From NCBI GenBank assembly GCA_009778295.1, contig WRKB01000236.1, positions 1-6,365 on the forward strand: a stretch of 6,365 nucleotides of DNA. Reading direction: 5' to 3'. Origin of the DNA: Betaproteobacteria bacterium (GTDB lineage Bacteria > Desulfobacterota > Desulfovibrionia > Desulfovibrionales > Desulfovibrionaceae). Positions 1-6,149 of the stretch are shown here, piece by piece (the first letter of the stretch is position 1; the number at the start of each line of letters is the position of its first letter). Position numbers and translations under genes: made by a program. The notes under the pieces are model-generated. The model did no database searches, was not told the origin of the DNA, and saw nothing but the letters and a program-made list of their open reading frames with translations.

Positions 1-1250
1 TCAGGATTCAGATGCGCCAGCAAGTCATGCGGGTCTACAAAGCGCCCACCGGCCAACAAATGTTCTTCCATAATCCCCAGACCTTCGCGTACACCGTGTT
101 CTCCTGCCGTGAGCGCGCGCAAATACGGATGGCGCAAATATTCCAGCACGGAACGCCAATAATAACGCCCGTCCTCGCGCCTCCTCTCCTGAACAAGGAA
201 AAGAACTTCCAGAAGACGCCACAAAGGGGAACGAACCAGGGGATACCCCATGGAGATGTTCACATCCTTACGCGGCAGATGATGCAGTACAGGCATGAGC
301 AAAGAAGGGTCCGTCAAAAGCACGGCCGTAGAAGGCGGATGTTCTCCGTCTTCTTTCAATATGCGCCCAAGTTCATATAATTGGGAATGAAGATCGTAAC
401 CGGCCAAAAAATGGAGTTCCGCCTTTTTTTCGCCGGGCTGCCCGTGCATTTCGCTCCTGGCATTCCATCGGCGTATCCAATGCATATGCTCTTCGCAAGA
501 CCAGTGTGCTTTGTGTCCACCAGCATCTGAAGAACACAGGGCCGGATCGCTGTGCAGGCAAACCCTCGCACCACTATCATACAGATGCCTGAGCAGCAGA
601 TCTTCCGTACCTGTCAAAGTTACAAAACCTGCCAAAAAAACCTGGCGATCCGGAAAAAGTGGGGGAAGCAAGCTAAGATTATTGACAACGGTAAAGGCAT
701 CCAGCCCCTGACTTGAAACCTGCCGCTCCTGTAATGCGGTCATGAACCGCCCATGGATGGAACCGAGCATGGACAGTAGCGCCGCTGCCACAGGCGAGAC
801 TTCAGCCTCGGCATGCATGATGTCCTTTGGCAGCACATTCTGACTCAAACACTCTTCCAGCACCCCGAAGAGGCGGAACCCCCAGGGGAAAAAATCCGCC
901 AAGTCCAATTCCTTCAAACGTGCATGTACGAGACTTTGCGACATCAGTTCCTGCACGCAACGGTACAACAAGGCCACGGCATCCAGTAGTCCCAGCCGGC
1001 GTGCGAGGGGCAGCGGCAGACGTGCCCGGCACAGCATGAACAATTCCCGAATAGTCAAAAGGCGCGGCAAAAGCAGCGGACGCGACAGGGTAGCGTCCGT
1101 TTTGAACAATTCCACCAGATAACGCTTTGGTCTGTTATGAGGGAAGATCACCACCGCTCGCCCGGAAACTCCCCGGCATTCTTCCAAAATACGCTGTTTA
1201 AGCCCCTCCAGAAAAGAGTTCTGCCAAGGAATGACCACAAAAGGCGTCAT
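1..1250 (-). CDS. addB: AddB-family subunit of the AddAB helicase-nuclease, N-terminal part (gene continues past the left edge)
   Basis: This reading frame stays open from the ATG at 1250 to the window edge, giving 416 codons without a stop. AddB pairs with AddA to resect double-strand DNA ends before RecA-dependent repair in the cytoplasm. The visible protein looks like the AddB helicase-like scaffold. It begins MTPFVVIPWQNSF, has a FPHNRPKRYL segment (residues 36-45) where AddB proteins have their 'PTRRA'-like motif, and carries TDPSLLMPVLHHLP followed by VNISMGYPL (about 313-338), a stretch I recognise from AddB. No Walker A (GxxxxGKT/S) is present, so this subunit is probably not a motor, as in alphaproteobacterial-type AddB. 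The PD-(D/E)XK nuclease domain and any iron-sulfur cysteines would lie in the missing C-terminal part and cannot be checked. The gene follows addA with an ATGA overlap and has a strong GGAGGA ribosome site. An in-frame ATG at 1256 abuts that site too closely to be preferred. RecC or a generic PD-(D/E)XK protein is less likely, given the adjoining AddA. Confidence 0.85.
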   Translation of the reverse strand, partial: MTPFVVIPWQNSFLEGLKQRILEECRGVSGRAVVIFPHNRPKRYLVELFKTDATLSRPLLLPRLLTIRELFMLCRARLPLPLARRLGLLDAVALLYRCVQELMSQSLVHARLKELDLADFFPWGFRLFGVLEECLSQNVLPKDIMHAEAEVSPVAAALLSMLGSIHGRFMTALQERQVSSQGLDAFTVVNNLSLLPPLFPDRQVFLAGFVTLTGTEDLLLRHLYDSGARVCLHSDPALCSSDAGGHKAHWSCEEHMHWIRRWNARSEMHGQPGEKKAELHFLAGYDLHSQLYELGRILKEDGEHPPSTAVLLTDPSLLMPVLHHLPRKDVNISMGYPLVRSPLWRLLEVLFLVQERRREDGRYYWRSVLEYLRHPYLRALTAGEHGVREGLGIMEEHLLAGGRFVDPHDLLAHLNP

Positions 1251-4200
1251 GTCCATTCCTCCGGCTGCGCAAGCAGGGCTGTCTCTCCGTTGAGCGTGAC
1301 GTTGCGGCAATGCCGCAAATCGAGATAGATTAGCACCCCTCGCGTCCGTTTGCCACAGGCGCACTCCAACAACGCAAGGTAGCGCCGCAGTTGCGGCACA
1401 TGCTCCTTCTCCACGTTACCGCTTTTATATTCCAACACCGTGTACCGATCCCCCTCGTCCACCAGCATATCCACACGGTGAATATTATTTTTCTCATCCA
1501 ACAAGGAATGCTCGGGGCTGCCGCGTTCCAGCCATAAGGCCACCTGAGGCAAAGCGGCATACCAAGCCAGGGAGCTTGTCAACCTATTGTACTGCTCTTG
1601 CGAAAAACGTGCCCGCAAAGCTCCTAGCCCAAGAGACACGGCCCGCTCGGCATCTGTCCGCGCCTGTCCTGTGGGAGTCAAAAATTCCAGGCACCGATGT
1701 GCCAGAATACCGTACGCTTCAGGACGCAGGTCCAGCATGTCGAAAAAGGCTGCCCGATGAATCCGTAAACGGGGTAGCCAGTGCATGGGCAGCCAGCCTG
1801 CTTCATCCCCAGTCGGCAGTATCTCCGGCATATCCGCAAAGATCTCCGTGCAAGCGGGACTGGTAGTGCGCAATGTACCTTTAACATATTCTTTATCAAT
1901 GCTGATGCCGATTTCGGACAGCAATTCCTCAAGGACCGTACTCATGTTCTTACGCTGCCGGGCGGAAGCGTTTTTAGTAAGAAAGATATGAAGCTCATCC
2001 GTCGCACGGGTAAAGGCAACATAGAGCAAGTGCAGCATTTCACGTGCGGTTGCAGCCAAAGCCTGAAAGTGCGCCGCGCCCATCTCTTTGCAAAGCGGCA
2101 CGAGCAGACGTGTTTCTTCCAATACGCCATCCGCACCAGGCAGGCTCAAGATGACTTCAGTAATCGAGAGCTTATCAAAACGTAAAGTAAAATGCGTTCT
2201 CGGAATAATTACCACGGGGAATTCCAGGCCCTTGGCTTTATGGATGGTCATCACCTTTACGGCGTCCATGCCTTCCGGCATGGGCAACTTTTCCTCCATG
2301 CCGCCTTGCGTCCATTTATCGAGAAAAGACGCCAGGGAAGCGTATCCCCGCCCTTCCGCCGCATACGCGACTTCCAGCAAACGACGCAGAAATGCCGCCC
2401 CCCCGGGAAAACGCTCTATTATTTTGAAACGATTAAAAAACTCCTGAAGCAGATCATAGGGACTCATCAGGCCGCAGAAGAAAAACGGCGCGAAAAATTT
2501 TGCCCAAACTTCAGGAAATTCGTCCCGAAAACGAAGGAACAGCGCTCCAGACGGGCGACGGACAACCCAGTCATACAGACGTCCACGGGAAAGCCCACTC
2601 AATTCCATGCAGAGCGGTGCAGTGCACAGCTCCCAGAACGCCCTTTCATTCAAAGGATTATGCACAAAATGTAAAAAGGCGATACTTTGTTGGACAAGCG
2701 GGTGTGCTTCCAGCAGCAAACTGTTTTCCGTAAGCACTGGAACACCTTTTTCCATCAGCCAGGCGGCCACTGACGCAGCCTGTTCGTTGCTGCGCACCAA
2801 TATCGCGATTTCCCCCCAAGCGCGACGTGCTGCAATGCCCTCTATGCTCTGTTCAAGCTCTTCGCGCACCGCCTCCTCAAGCTCTGCCGCGTTTTCTCCT
2901 TGCAAGGGGCACAGGCGAACAAAACCGCCGCGAGAGCCGGGTCGATCCGGCAAAAGCTGGCCGGCTGCAGTAAAAGTCTGACTCATGTCACCCGCTGCCT
3001 CGCCTATGATCTCAGGCGGCATTTCCGGCAACAAACAGTCCAAGGCGCTCAATGCATGCTCCGGCAAAGCAAGTAAAGAAAATAATGTGTTATTGAACTT
3101 AACGATTTCTTCCCGGCTTCGCCAGTTAGTTGGCAGGCTATGACAATGCGGTTCCGGCTCAACAGCCAACATGTCGGGATCGCTCAACAGGGCATCAAAA
3201 AGAGCGGCATCACCTCCACGCCATCTGTAAATAGCCTGCTTCACATCTCCCACCCAGGTCAGAGAGCCGCCCTGCGAGAGCGCCTCCAACACCAGGGGAC
3301 GCAGAGCATCCCACTGTGCGCGGCTGGTGTCTTGAAACTCATCGATCAGGATGTGCATGAAACGTGAACTCAAACGACACAACAAGGCTGATATGCCGGA
3401 CTCTTCCTCCATACTCCGGCGTGCGAGTTGCGGAACGCATATGGCGGGCAGCACGCCCTGGTTGCGTTGACCTTCGATAAAACCGTTCATCAGGCAGGAA
3501 GCCAGGGACACGAAGGGCAACTTCTCCAGGGCAAGACGCAGTATCTTGCCCTGCTTTTCCAAGGCGACCGCACTGGCGCAGAGACGAGCATAAGTCTCTT
3601 GCGCACGAGGCGATCCCTTGTTTCTGGAGGCACCGGTCAGACATTCTTCGATCCTGCTTTTGTTCAGATAGGCAGAGGGCTTCAACGTATTCAGTTGCGG
3701 AGCTTTGGCGAGCAGCGCAGCAAAATTTTTGTGTGCATTCAGCTTTTCCTCTTCCAGAACGCGCGACATGTCGTTCGCGCTCATGACATATTCGCGGGTC
3801 AGCGCGGCAATCGCTCCTTCAAGAGTGGTCGACTCGACCTCTCCACGCAGGCCGTGTAGCAGGGCGTAATCAAGCAGTGGAACAAGTTGGGCGGCAATTG
3901 CGTCTCCAGCCAGGAAGCCCGTATAATTCGCATGAAAGAGCAGGCTCTGACAGGATTCGCGGATCAACAGACGTAATTGCCCGTCTCCCTGCCAGGCGCA
4001 CTCCATCAAGGCGTCCAGATACGGAGACATAGCTTCTATGCTGGTGTAGACGGGCGTAAATTCCGGAGGCAACCCGAGTTCCAGGGCAGAGGCGAGCACC
4101 ATTTGTTGGAGCAGGCTGTCAATGGTGCGGATGTTAAGGTTGCCGTACTGGCGTATAATACGTTGTATCCAAGCTCCCGCCAGCGCAGGCGTCCAAGGCG

Positions 4201-4459
4201 GAGGCAAAGGATCTTTGTCCAGAGCAGCTTCCTTCAGCCGTCTGACAACGCGCTCCTTCATTTCGGCGGCGGCGCGGTTGGTGAAAGTGACCGCCAATAT
4301 GTCACCCCAAGCATGCGTCAGGGGTGCAGCTCGCGTGGTCGTTCCGGCGCAGGAAAACGCATGGGGAACCTGGTGCGCATGAACCAACAGTTCAAGAAAG
4401 CGTTGCGTCAGTTCGTGGGTTTTGCCGGAACCGGCGGAAGCTTTTAGCTGGCGTAACAT
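1247..4459 (-). CDS. addA: AddA: UvrD/Rep-type ATP-dependent helicase-exonuclease subunit
   Basis: This 1070-residue protein is the motor and one nuclease of AddAB, which unwinds and trims double-strand DNA ends for recombinational repair. All superfamily 1A helicase motifs are visible in order: Walker A ASAGSGKT (7-14), motif Ia AVTFTNRAAAEMK (56-68), Walker B DEFQDT (373-378), motif III GDVKQAIYRWRGGD (404-417), motif IV LPTNWRSRE (442-450), motif V VMTIHKAKGLEF (736-747) and motif VI LYVAFTRATDEL (812-823). The C-terminus carries a RecB-type nuclease: GILAHRCLEFL (917-927), Asp997, Glu1010-Tyr1011-Lys1012 (EYK) and QLRRY (1023-1027), so the domain looks catalytically complete. At 1070 residues it is somewhat shorter than the roughly 1150-1240 usual for AddA. 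The ATG at 4459 is supported because Walker A begins at residue 7, but no Shine-Dalgarno precedes it. RecB is the alternative; the downstream AddB-like gene and the absence of a RecD gene in view favour AddA. Confidence 0.93.
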   Translation of the reverse strand: MLRQLKASAGSGKTHELTQRFLELLVHAHQVPHAFSCAGTTTRAAPLTHAWGDILAVTFTNRAAAEMKERVVRRLKEAALDKDPLPPPWTPALAGAWIQRIIRQYGNLNIRTIDSLLQQMVLASALELGLPPEFTPVYTSIEAMSPYLDALMECAWQGDGQLRLLIRESCQSLLFHANYTGFLAGDAIAAQLVPLLDYALLHGLRGEVESTTLEGAIAALTREYVMSANDMSRVLEEEKLNAHKNFAALLAKAPQLNTLKPSAYLNKSRIEECLTGASRNKGSPRAQETYARLCASAVALEKQGKILRLALEKLPFVSLASCLMNGFIEGQRNQGVLPAICVPQLARRSMEEESGISALLCRLSSRFMHILIDEFQDTSRAQWDALRPLVLEALSQGGSLTWVGDVKQAIYRWRGGDAALFDALLSDPDMLAVEPEPHCHSLPTNWRSREEIVKFNNTLFSLLALPEHALSALDCLLPEMPPEIIGEAAGDMSQTFTAAGQLLPDRPGSRGGFVRLCPLQGENAAELEEAVREELEQSIEGIAARRAWGEIAILVRSNEQAASVAAWLMEKGVPVLTENSLLLEAHPLVQQSIAFLHFVHNPLNERAFWELCTAPLCMELSGLSRGRLYDWVVRRPSGALFLRFRDEFPEVWAKFFAPFFFCGLMSPYDLLQEFFNRFKIIERFPGGAAFLRRLLEVAYAAEGRGYASLASFLDKWTQGGMEEKLPMPEGMDAVKVMTIHKAKGLEFPVVIIPRTHFTLRFDKLSITEVILSLPGADGVLEETRLLVPLCKEMGAAHFQALAATAREMLHLLYVAFTRATDELHIFLTKNASARQRKNMSTVLEELLSEIGISIDKEYVKGTLRTTSPACTEIFADMPEILPTGDEAGWLPMHWLPRLRIHRAAFFDMLDLRPEAYGILAHRCLEFLTPTGQARTDAERAVSLGLGALRARFSQEQYNRLTSSLAWYAALPQVALWLERGSPEHSLLDEKNNIHRVDMLVDEGDRYTVLEYKSGNVEKEHVPQLRRYLALLECACGKRTRGVLIYLDLRHCRNVTLNGETALLAQPEEWT
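1257..1262 (-). promoter_or_regulatory. Ribosome binding site for addB inside the addA 3' end
   Basis: The minus strand reads GGAGGA at 1262-1257, placing the GGAGG core seven bases before the ATG at 1250. It lies within the last codons of addA. It decides the start: the in-frame ATG at 1256 directly abuts the site with no spacing, while 1250 has ideal spacing. It also allows translational coupling through the ATGA stop/start overlap. Confidence 0.75.
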
Positions 4460-4506
4460 ATTAAAGCTATTATATATTTTACAAGCCAGTATCCGTGGCG
4501 CCTGGG
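4460..4506 (-). other. Short pfk-addA intergenic gap with a TATAAT box and no clear terminator
   Basis: These 47 bp separate the phosphofructokinase stop codon from the addA start. On the minus strand there is an exact TATAAT at 4474-4469, but the bases 16-18 upstream of it (around 4498-4491, CCACGGAT) do not resemble a -35 box. No GGAGG-like site precedes the addA ATG; the bases before it read AGCTTTAAT. A bulged stem could form between AGCCCAG (4508-4502) and CTGGCT (4489-4484), but no T-tract follows it. Read-through from the phosphofructokinase gene is the simplest interpretation, with a weak internal promoter possible. Confidence 0.35.
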
Positions 4507-5859
4507 CTATTTTTCCTCTGCCGCGCCGCCCTCTTCCTGTATCATGCCGACCAATCCGCCTTGTCCTGTGGATTCAAGCACAGCACGCCAAAAATCAGAA
4601 TATATATTCAGCTTGCGGCGCTTGCGGATGATCAGATCCAAGGGCACATGCACATAGCGGTCCATGATTTTTGCCACAACCATGTTCGTTTTTCCGGCCA
4701 TAGCTGCGTGTACGGCATGCTGCCCCAAAAAGCCGCAATAGACACGGTCATTGGCATTGGCAGGCACGGAACGGATGATATAGCTGGGATCGATAGTTTT
4801 CAACGCAATGGAGATGCCCTTTTTCTTGAAATGTCCCTGGATGGCGTCTTTCAAAAGAATCAGCACGTCATTGAGCACCACGTTGCCGGAGGCGTCCGTA
4901 TTGGCGACCTGCCGCATGAGATGCTGGCCAGCCCCCTCCGCAGCAACGATCACTGCATGCTGACGTGCTAATAAACGTTTCTCCAGGGCAGGCAAAAGTC
5001 CGCCTGGACCATCCAGAACAAAAGGCGCCTCAGGAATCAGGACAAAATTGACTTCCTTTAATGACAGCGTCGCCTGGGCCGCAATAAAACCTGATTCCCG
5101 ACCCATCAGCTTGACTAGGCCGATGCCGTTATGCGCCCCTTCAGCTTCGGTGTGCGCGCATTGGATGGCTTCGGTCGCCTTATCAACAGCGGTTTCGAAG
5201 CCGAAAGACTGGGGAACGAAGTTGATATCGTTATCAATGGTCTTCGGAATGCCAATCACGGAGATGCGCAGACCGCGGGAGCGGATTTCCTTGACAATGG
5301 CGCTCGCGGCCTTCAATGTTCCATCGCCTCCGATGATGAACAGGCAACTGATGTTCATACGCTCCAAAGAATCCACGATCGCTTCAGCAGATTGCGGCCC
5401 ACGCGAAGAGCCGAGCATGGTACCGCCATATAAGTGCATGTCGGAGACCATGTCCGGCGTCAATTCCCACACCTTGTGACGATATGTGGGGATAAAACCC
5501 TCCAGGCCGTAGCTGATGCCCAATATCGCCGGAACCTTATATTGATGGTGGGCTTCCATGACCAAAGCGCGGATAACATCGTTGATACCTGGACAAAGCC
5601 CTCCGCAAGTGACGATGGCGCATTTGGCGCGACTGGGGTCAAAATATAACTTCTTACGTGGCCCGGCAGCCTCGAATTCCACTGAAACAGGAGTAGTGAG
5701 TTCCTCGGCGTGTTCTTTGTCCAAAAAGAGCTTGATTCTCCTGTCATCAGCAAAAACATTGAAAGGCAGAAGGGAATCCACCTTGCATGGCCCCAGTTTT
5801 TCAATGGTGGTGCCAAGATAAAATTCGCTCTTCGCCTCAGGAGAAAATTTTTTCGTCAT
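4507..5859 (-). CDS. 6-phosphofructokinase, probably ATP-dependent, plant/trypanosomatid-like type
   Basis: This 450-residue cytoplasmic enzyme phosphorylates fructose-6-phosphate to fructose-1,6-bisphosphate in glycolysis. Family motifs are clear: GGLCPGINDVIR (86-97), GGTMLGSSRG (145-154), the nucleotide loop GGDGT (177-181), the catalytic PKTIDNDI (205-212, with Asp209 as the likely general base), MGRESGFIA (252-260), IPEAPF (275-280) and a C-terminal IIRSVPANANDRVYCGFLGQ. GGDGT has Gly where pyrophosphate-dependent enzymes usually have Asp, which points to ATP. Lys206 replaces the Gly of E. coli PfkA, the combination found in plant and trypanosome ATP enzymes. The length is about 130 residues more than E. 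coli PfkA, mainly from the N-terminal extension typical of this group. The start at 5859 is chosen for its GGGAGG ribosome site; an in-frame ATG at 5952 would add 31 residues without family character. Pyrophosphate dependence cannot be fully excluded. The gene is divergent from the PSP1 gene and lies upstream of addAB. Confidence 0.92.
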   Translation of the reverse strand: MTKKFSPEAKSEFYLGTTIEKLGPCKVDSLLPFNVFADDRRIKLFLDKEHAEELTTPVSVEFEAAGPRKKLYFDPSRAKCAIVTCGGLCPGINDVIRALVMEAHHQYKVPAILGISYGLEGFIPTYRHKVWELTPDMVSDMHLYGGTMLGSSRGPQSAEAIVDSLERMNISCLFIIGGDGTLKAASAIVKEIRSRGLRISVIGIPKTIDNDINFVPQSFGFETAVDKATEAIQCAHTEAEGAHNGIGLVKLMGRESGFIAAQATLSLKEVNFVLIPEAPFVLDGPGGLLPALEKRLLARQHAVIVAAEGAGQHLMRQVANTDASGNVVLNDVLILLKDAIQGHFKKKGISIALKTIDPSYIIRSVPANANDRVYCGFLGQHAVHAAMAGKTNMVVAKIMDRYVHVPLDLIIRKRRKLNIYSDFWRAVLESTGQGGLVGMIQEEGGAAEEK

Positions 5860-5863
5860 GCCG

Positions 5864-5870
5864 CCTCCCT
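5864..5870 (-). promoter_or_regulatory. Ribosome binding site for the phosphofructokinase gene
   Basis: The minus strand reads AGGGAGG at 5870-5864, four bases before the ATG at 5859. It is the only strong Shine-Dalgarno near the gene. It selects MTKKFSPEAK as the N-terminus over the upstream in-frame ATG at 5952. Confidence 0.75.
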
Positions 5871-5886
5871 GTGAATATTGATTTGC

Positions 5887-5915
5887 ATGGTATTCCACAC
5901 CATAAAGAATGGCAA
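5887..5915 (-). promoter_or_regulatory. Candidate sigma-70 promoter for the phosphofructokinase gene
   Basis: On the minus strand, TTGCCA (5915-5910, 5 of 6 matches to TTGACA) is followed after exactly 17 bp by TACCAT (5892-5887, 4 of 6 matches to TATAAT). Transcription would start around 5880, giving a leader of about 20 bases that includes the ribosome site. A 5-bp inverted repeat, ATGGT-N7-ACCAT (5887-5903), covers the -10 box and part of the spacer and could be an operator. This is a pattern match only. Confidence 0.4.
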
Positions 5916-5931
5916 GCCGATCCGGGCAGAC

Positions 5932-5978
5932 GGGACCAAACCAGTCCCCCATATGTTAACATACATGCGCTTCGCATG
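5932..5978. repeat. Cluster of three adjacent inverted repeats upstream of the phosphofructokinase promoter
   Basis: Three dyad-symmetric elements lie nearly end to end. They are GGGAC-N7-GTCCC at 5932-5948, the perfect 12-bp palindrome TATGTTAACATA at 5952-5963, and CATGCG-CTT-CGCATG at 5964-5978. They sit 17 to 63 bp upstream of the candidate -35 box. They could be binding sites for a dimeric regulator or, if transcription starts further upstream, leader hairpins. None is followed by a T-tract, so they do not look like terminators. No known operator consensus is recognised. Confidence 0.5.
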
Positions 5979-6149
5979 AAACGAGTCTAACGCGGGGTAT
6001 GGCAAGAAGATTATTAATCTGCTCTGTAGGAATATTTTATTGACAGCATGGGGTATATGAAGGACAAGATATATTTGGCGCATATGCTCGGGACAAGCTA
6101 CATTCCCTGTGACGTAACCTTCCAACCAGCCGCTTCAGCCGTATAGAAC

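Larger units (their letters stand above)
5860..6149. other. Divergent intergenic region between the phosphofructokinase and PSP1 genes
   Basis: This 290-bp stretch is non-coding as far as I can judge and must contain the control regions of both divergent genes. The half near the phosphofructokinase gene holds the candidate promoter and short inverted repeats at 5887-5903, 5932-5948, 5952-5963 and 5964-5978. The right half is AT-rich. It contains an exact TTGACA at 6040-6045 on the plus strand and two copies of GGACAAG (6062-6068 and 6091-6097). No convincing -10 box lies at the right distance from that TTGACA; the nearest AT-rich hexamer, TATATT at 6070-6075, is 24 bp away. No RNA gene or terminator with a T-tract is visible. 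The minus-strand open frame at 6125-5856 starts with TTG, has no ribosome site and resembles no family I know, so it is not annotated. Confidence 0.6.

Noticed and set aside
12..380. A 122-codon plus-strand open frame opposite addB
   Set aside because: The opposite strand reads through the whole region as a continuous AddB-like protein, so this frame is a shadow.
1254..1256. Alternative addB start at the in-frame ATG two codons upstream
   Set aside because: It directly abuts the GGAGGA site, leaving no spacing for initiation; the ATG at 1250 is well placed.
1781..2674. Long plus-strand open frames opposite addA (also 3977-4447)
   Set aside because: They are antisense shadows of a gene with every helicase motif intact; their compositions are Arg/Cys/Ser/His-rich with no recognisable domain.
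4484..4508. Possible terminator hairpin after the phosphofructokinase gene (AGCCCAG with CTGGCT)
   Set aside because: The stem is six pairs with a bulge and a 12-base loop, and it is followed by TGTAAAA rather than a T-tract.
4495..4971. A 158-codon plus-strand open frame opposite the phosphofructokinase 3' end
   Set aside because: It is antisense to the conserved phosphofructokinase C-terminus and has no ribosome site or family resemblance.
5860..5952. N-terminal extension of phosphofructokinase by 31 residues from the ATG at 5952
   Set aside because: The extension has no family character and no ribosome site, while the ATG at 5859 has GGGAGG in front of it.
5856..6125. An 89-codon minus-strand open frame ending in an ATGA overlap with the phosphofructokinase start
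   Set aside because: It starts with TTG, has no ribosome site, resembles no family I know and contains the promoter and palindrome region; the overlap is most likely chance.
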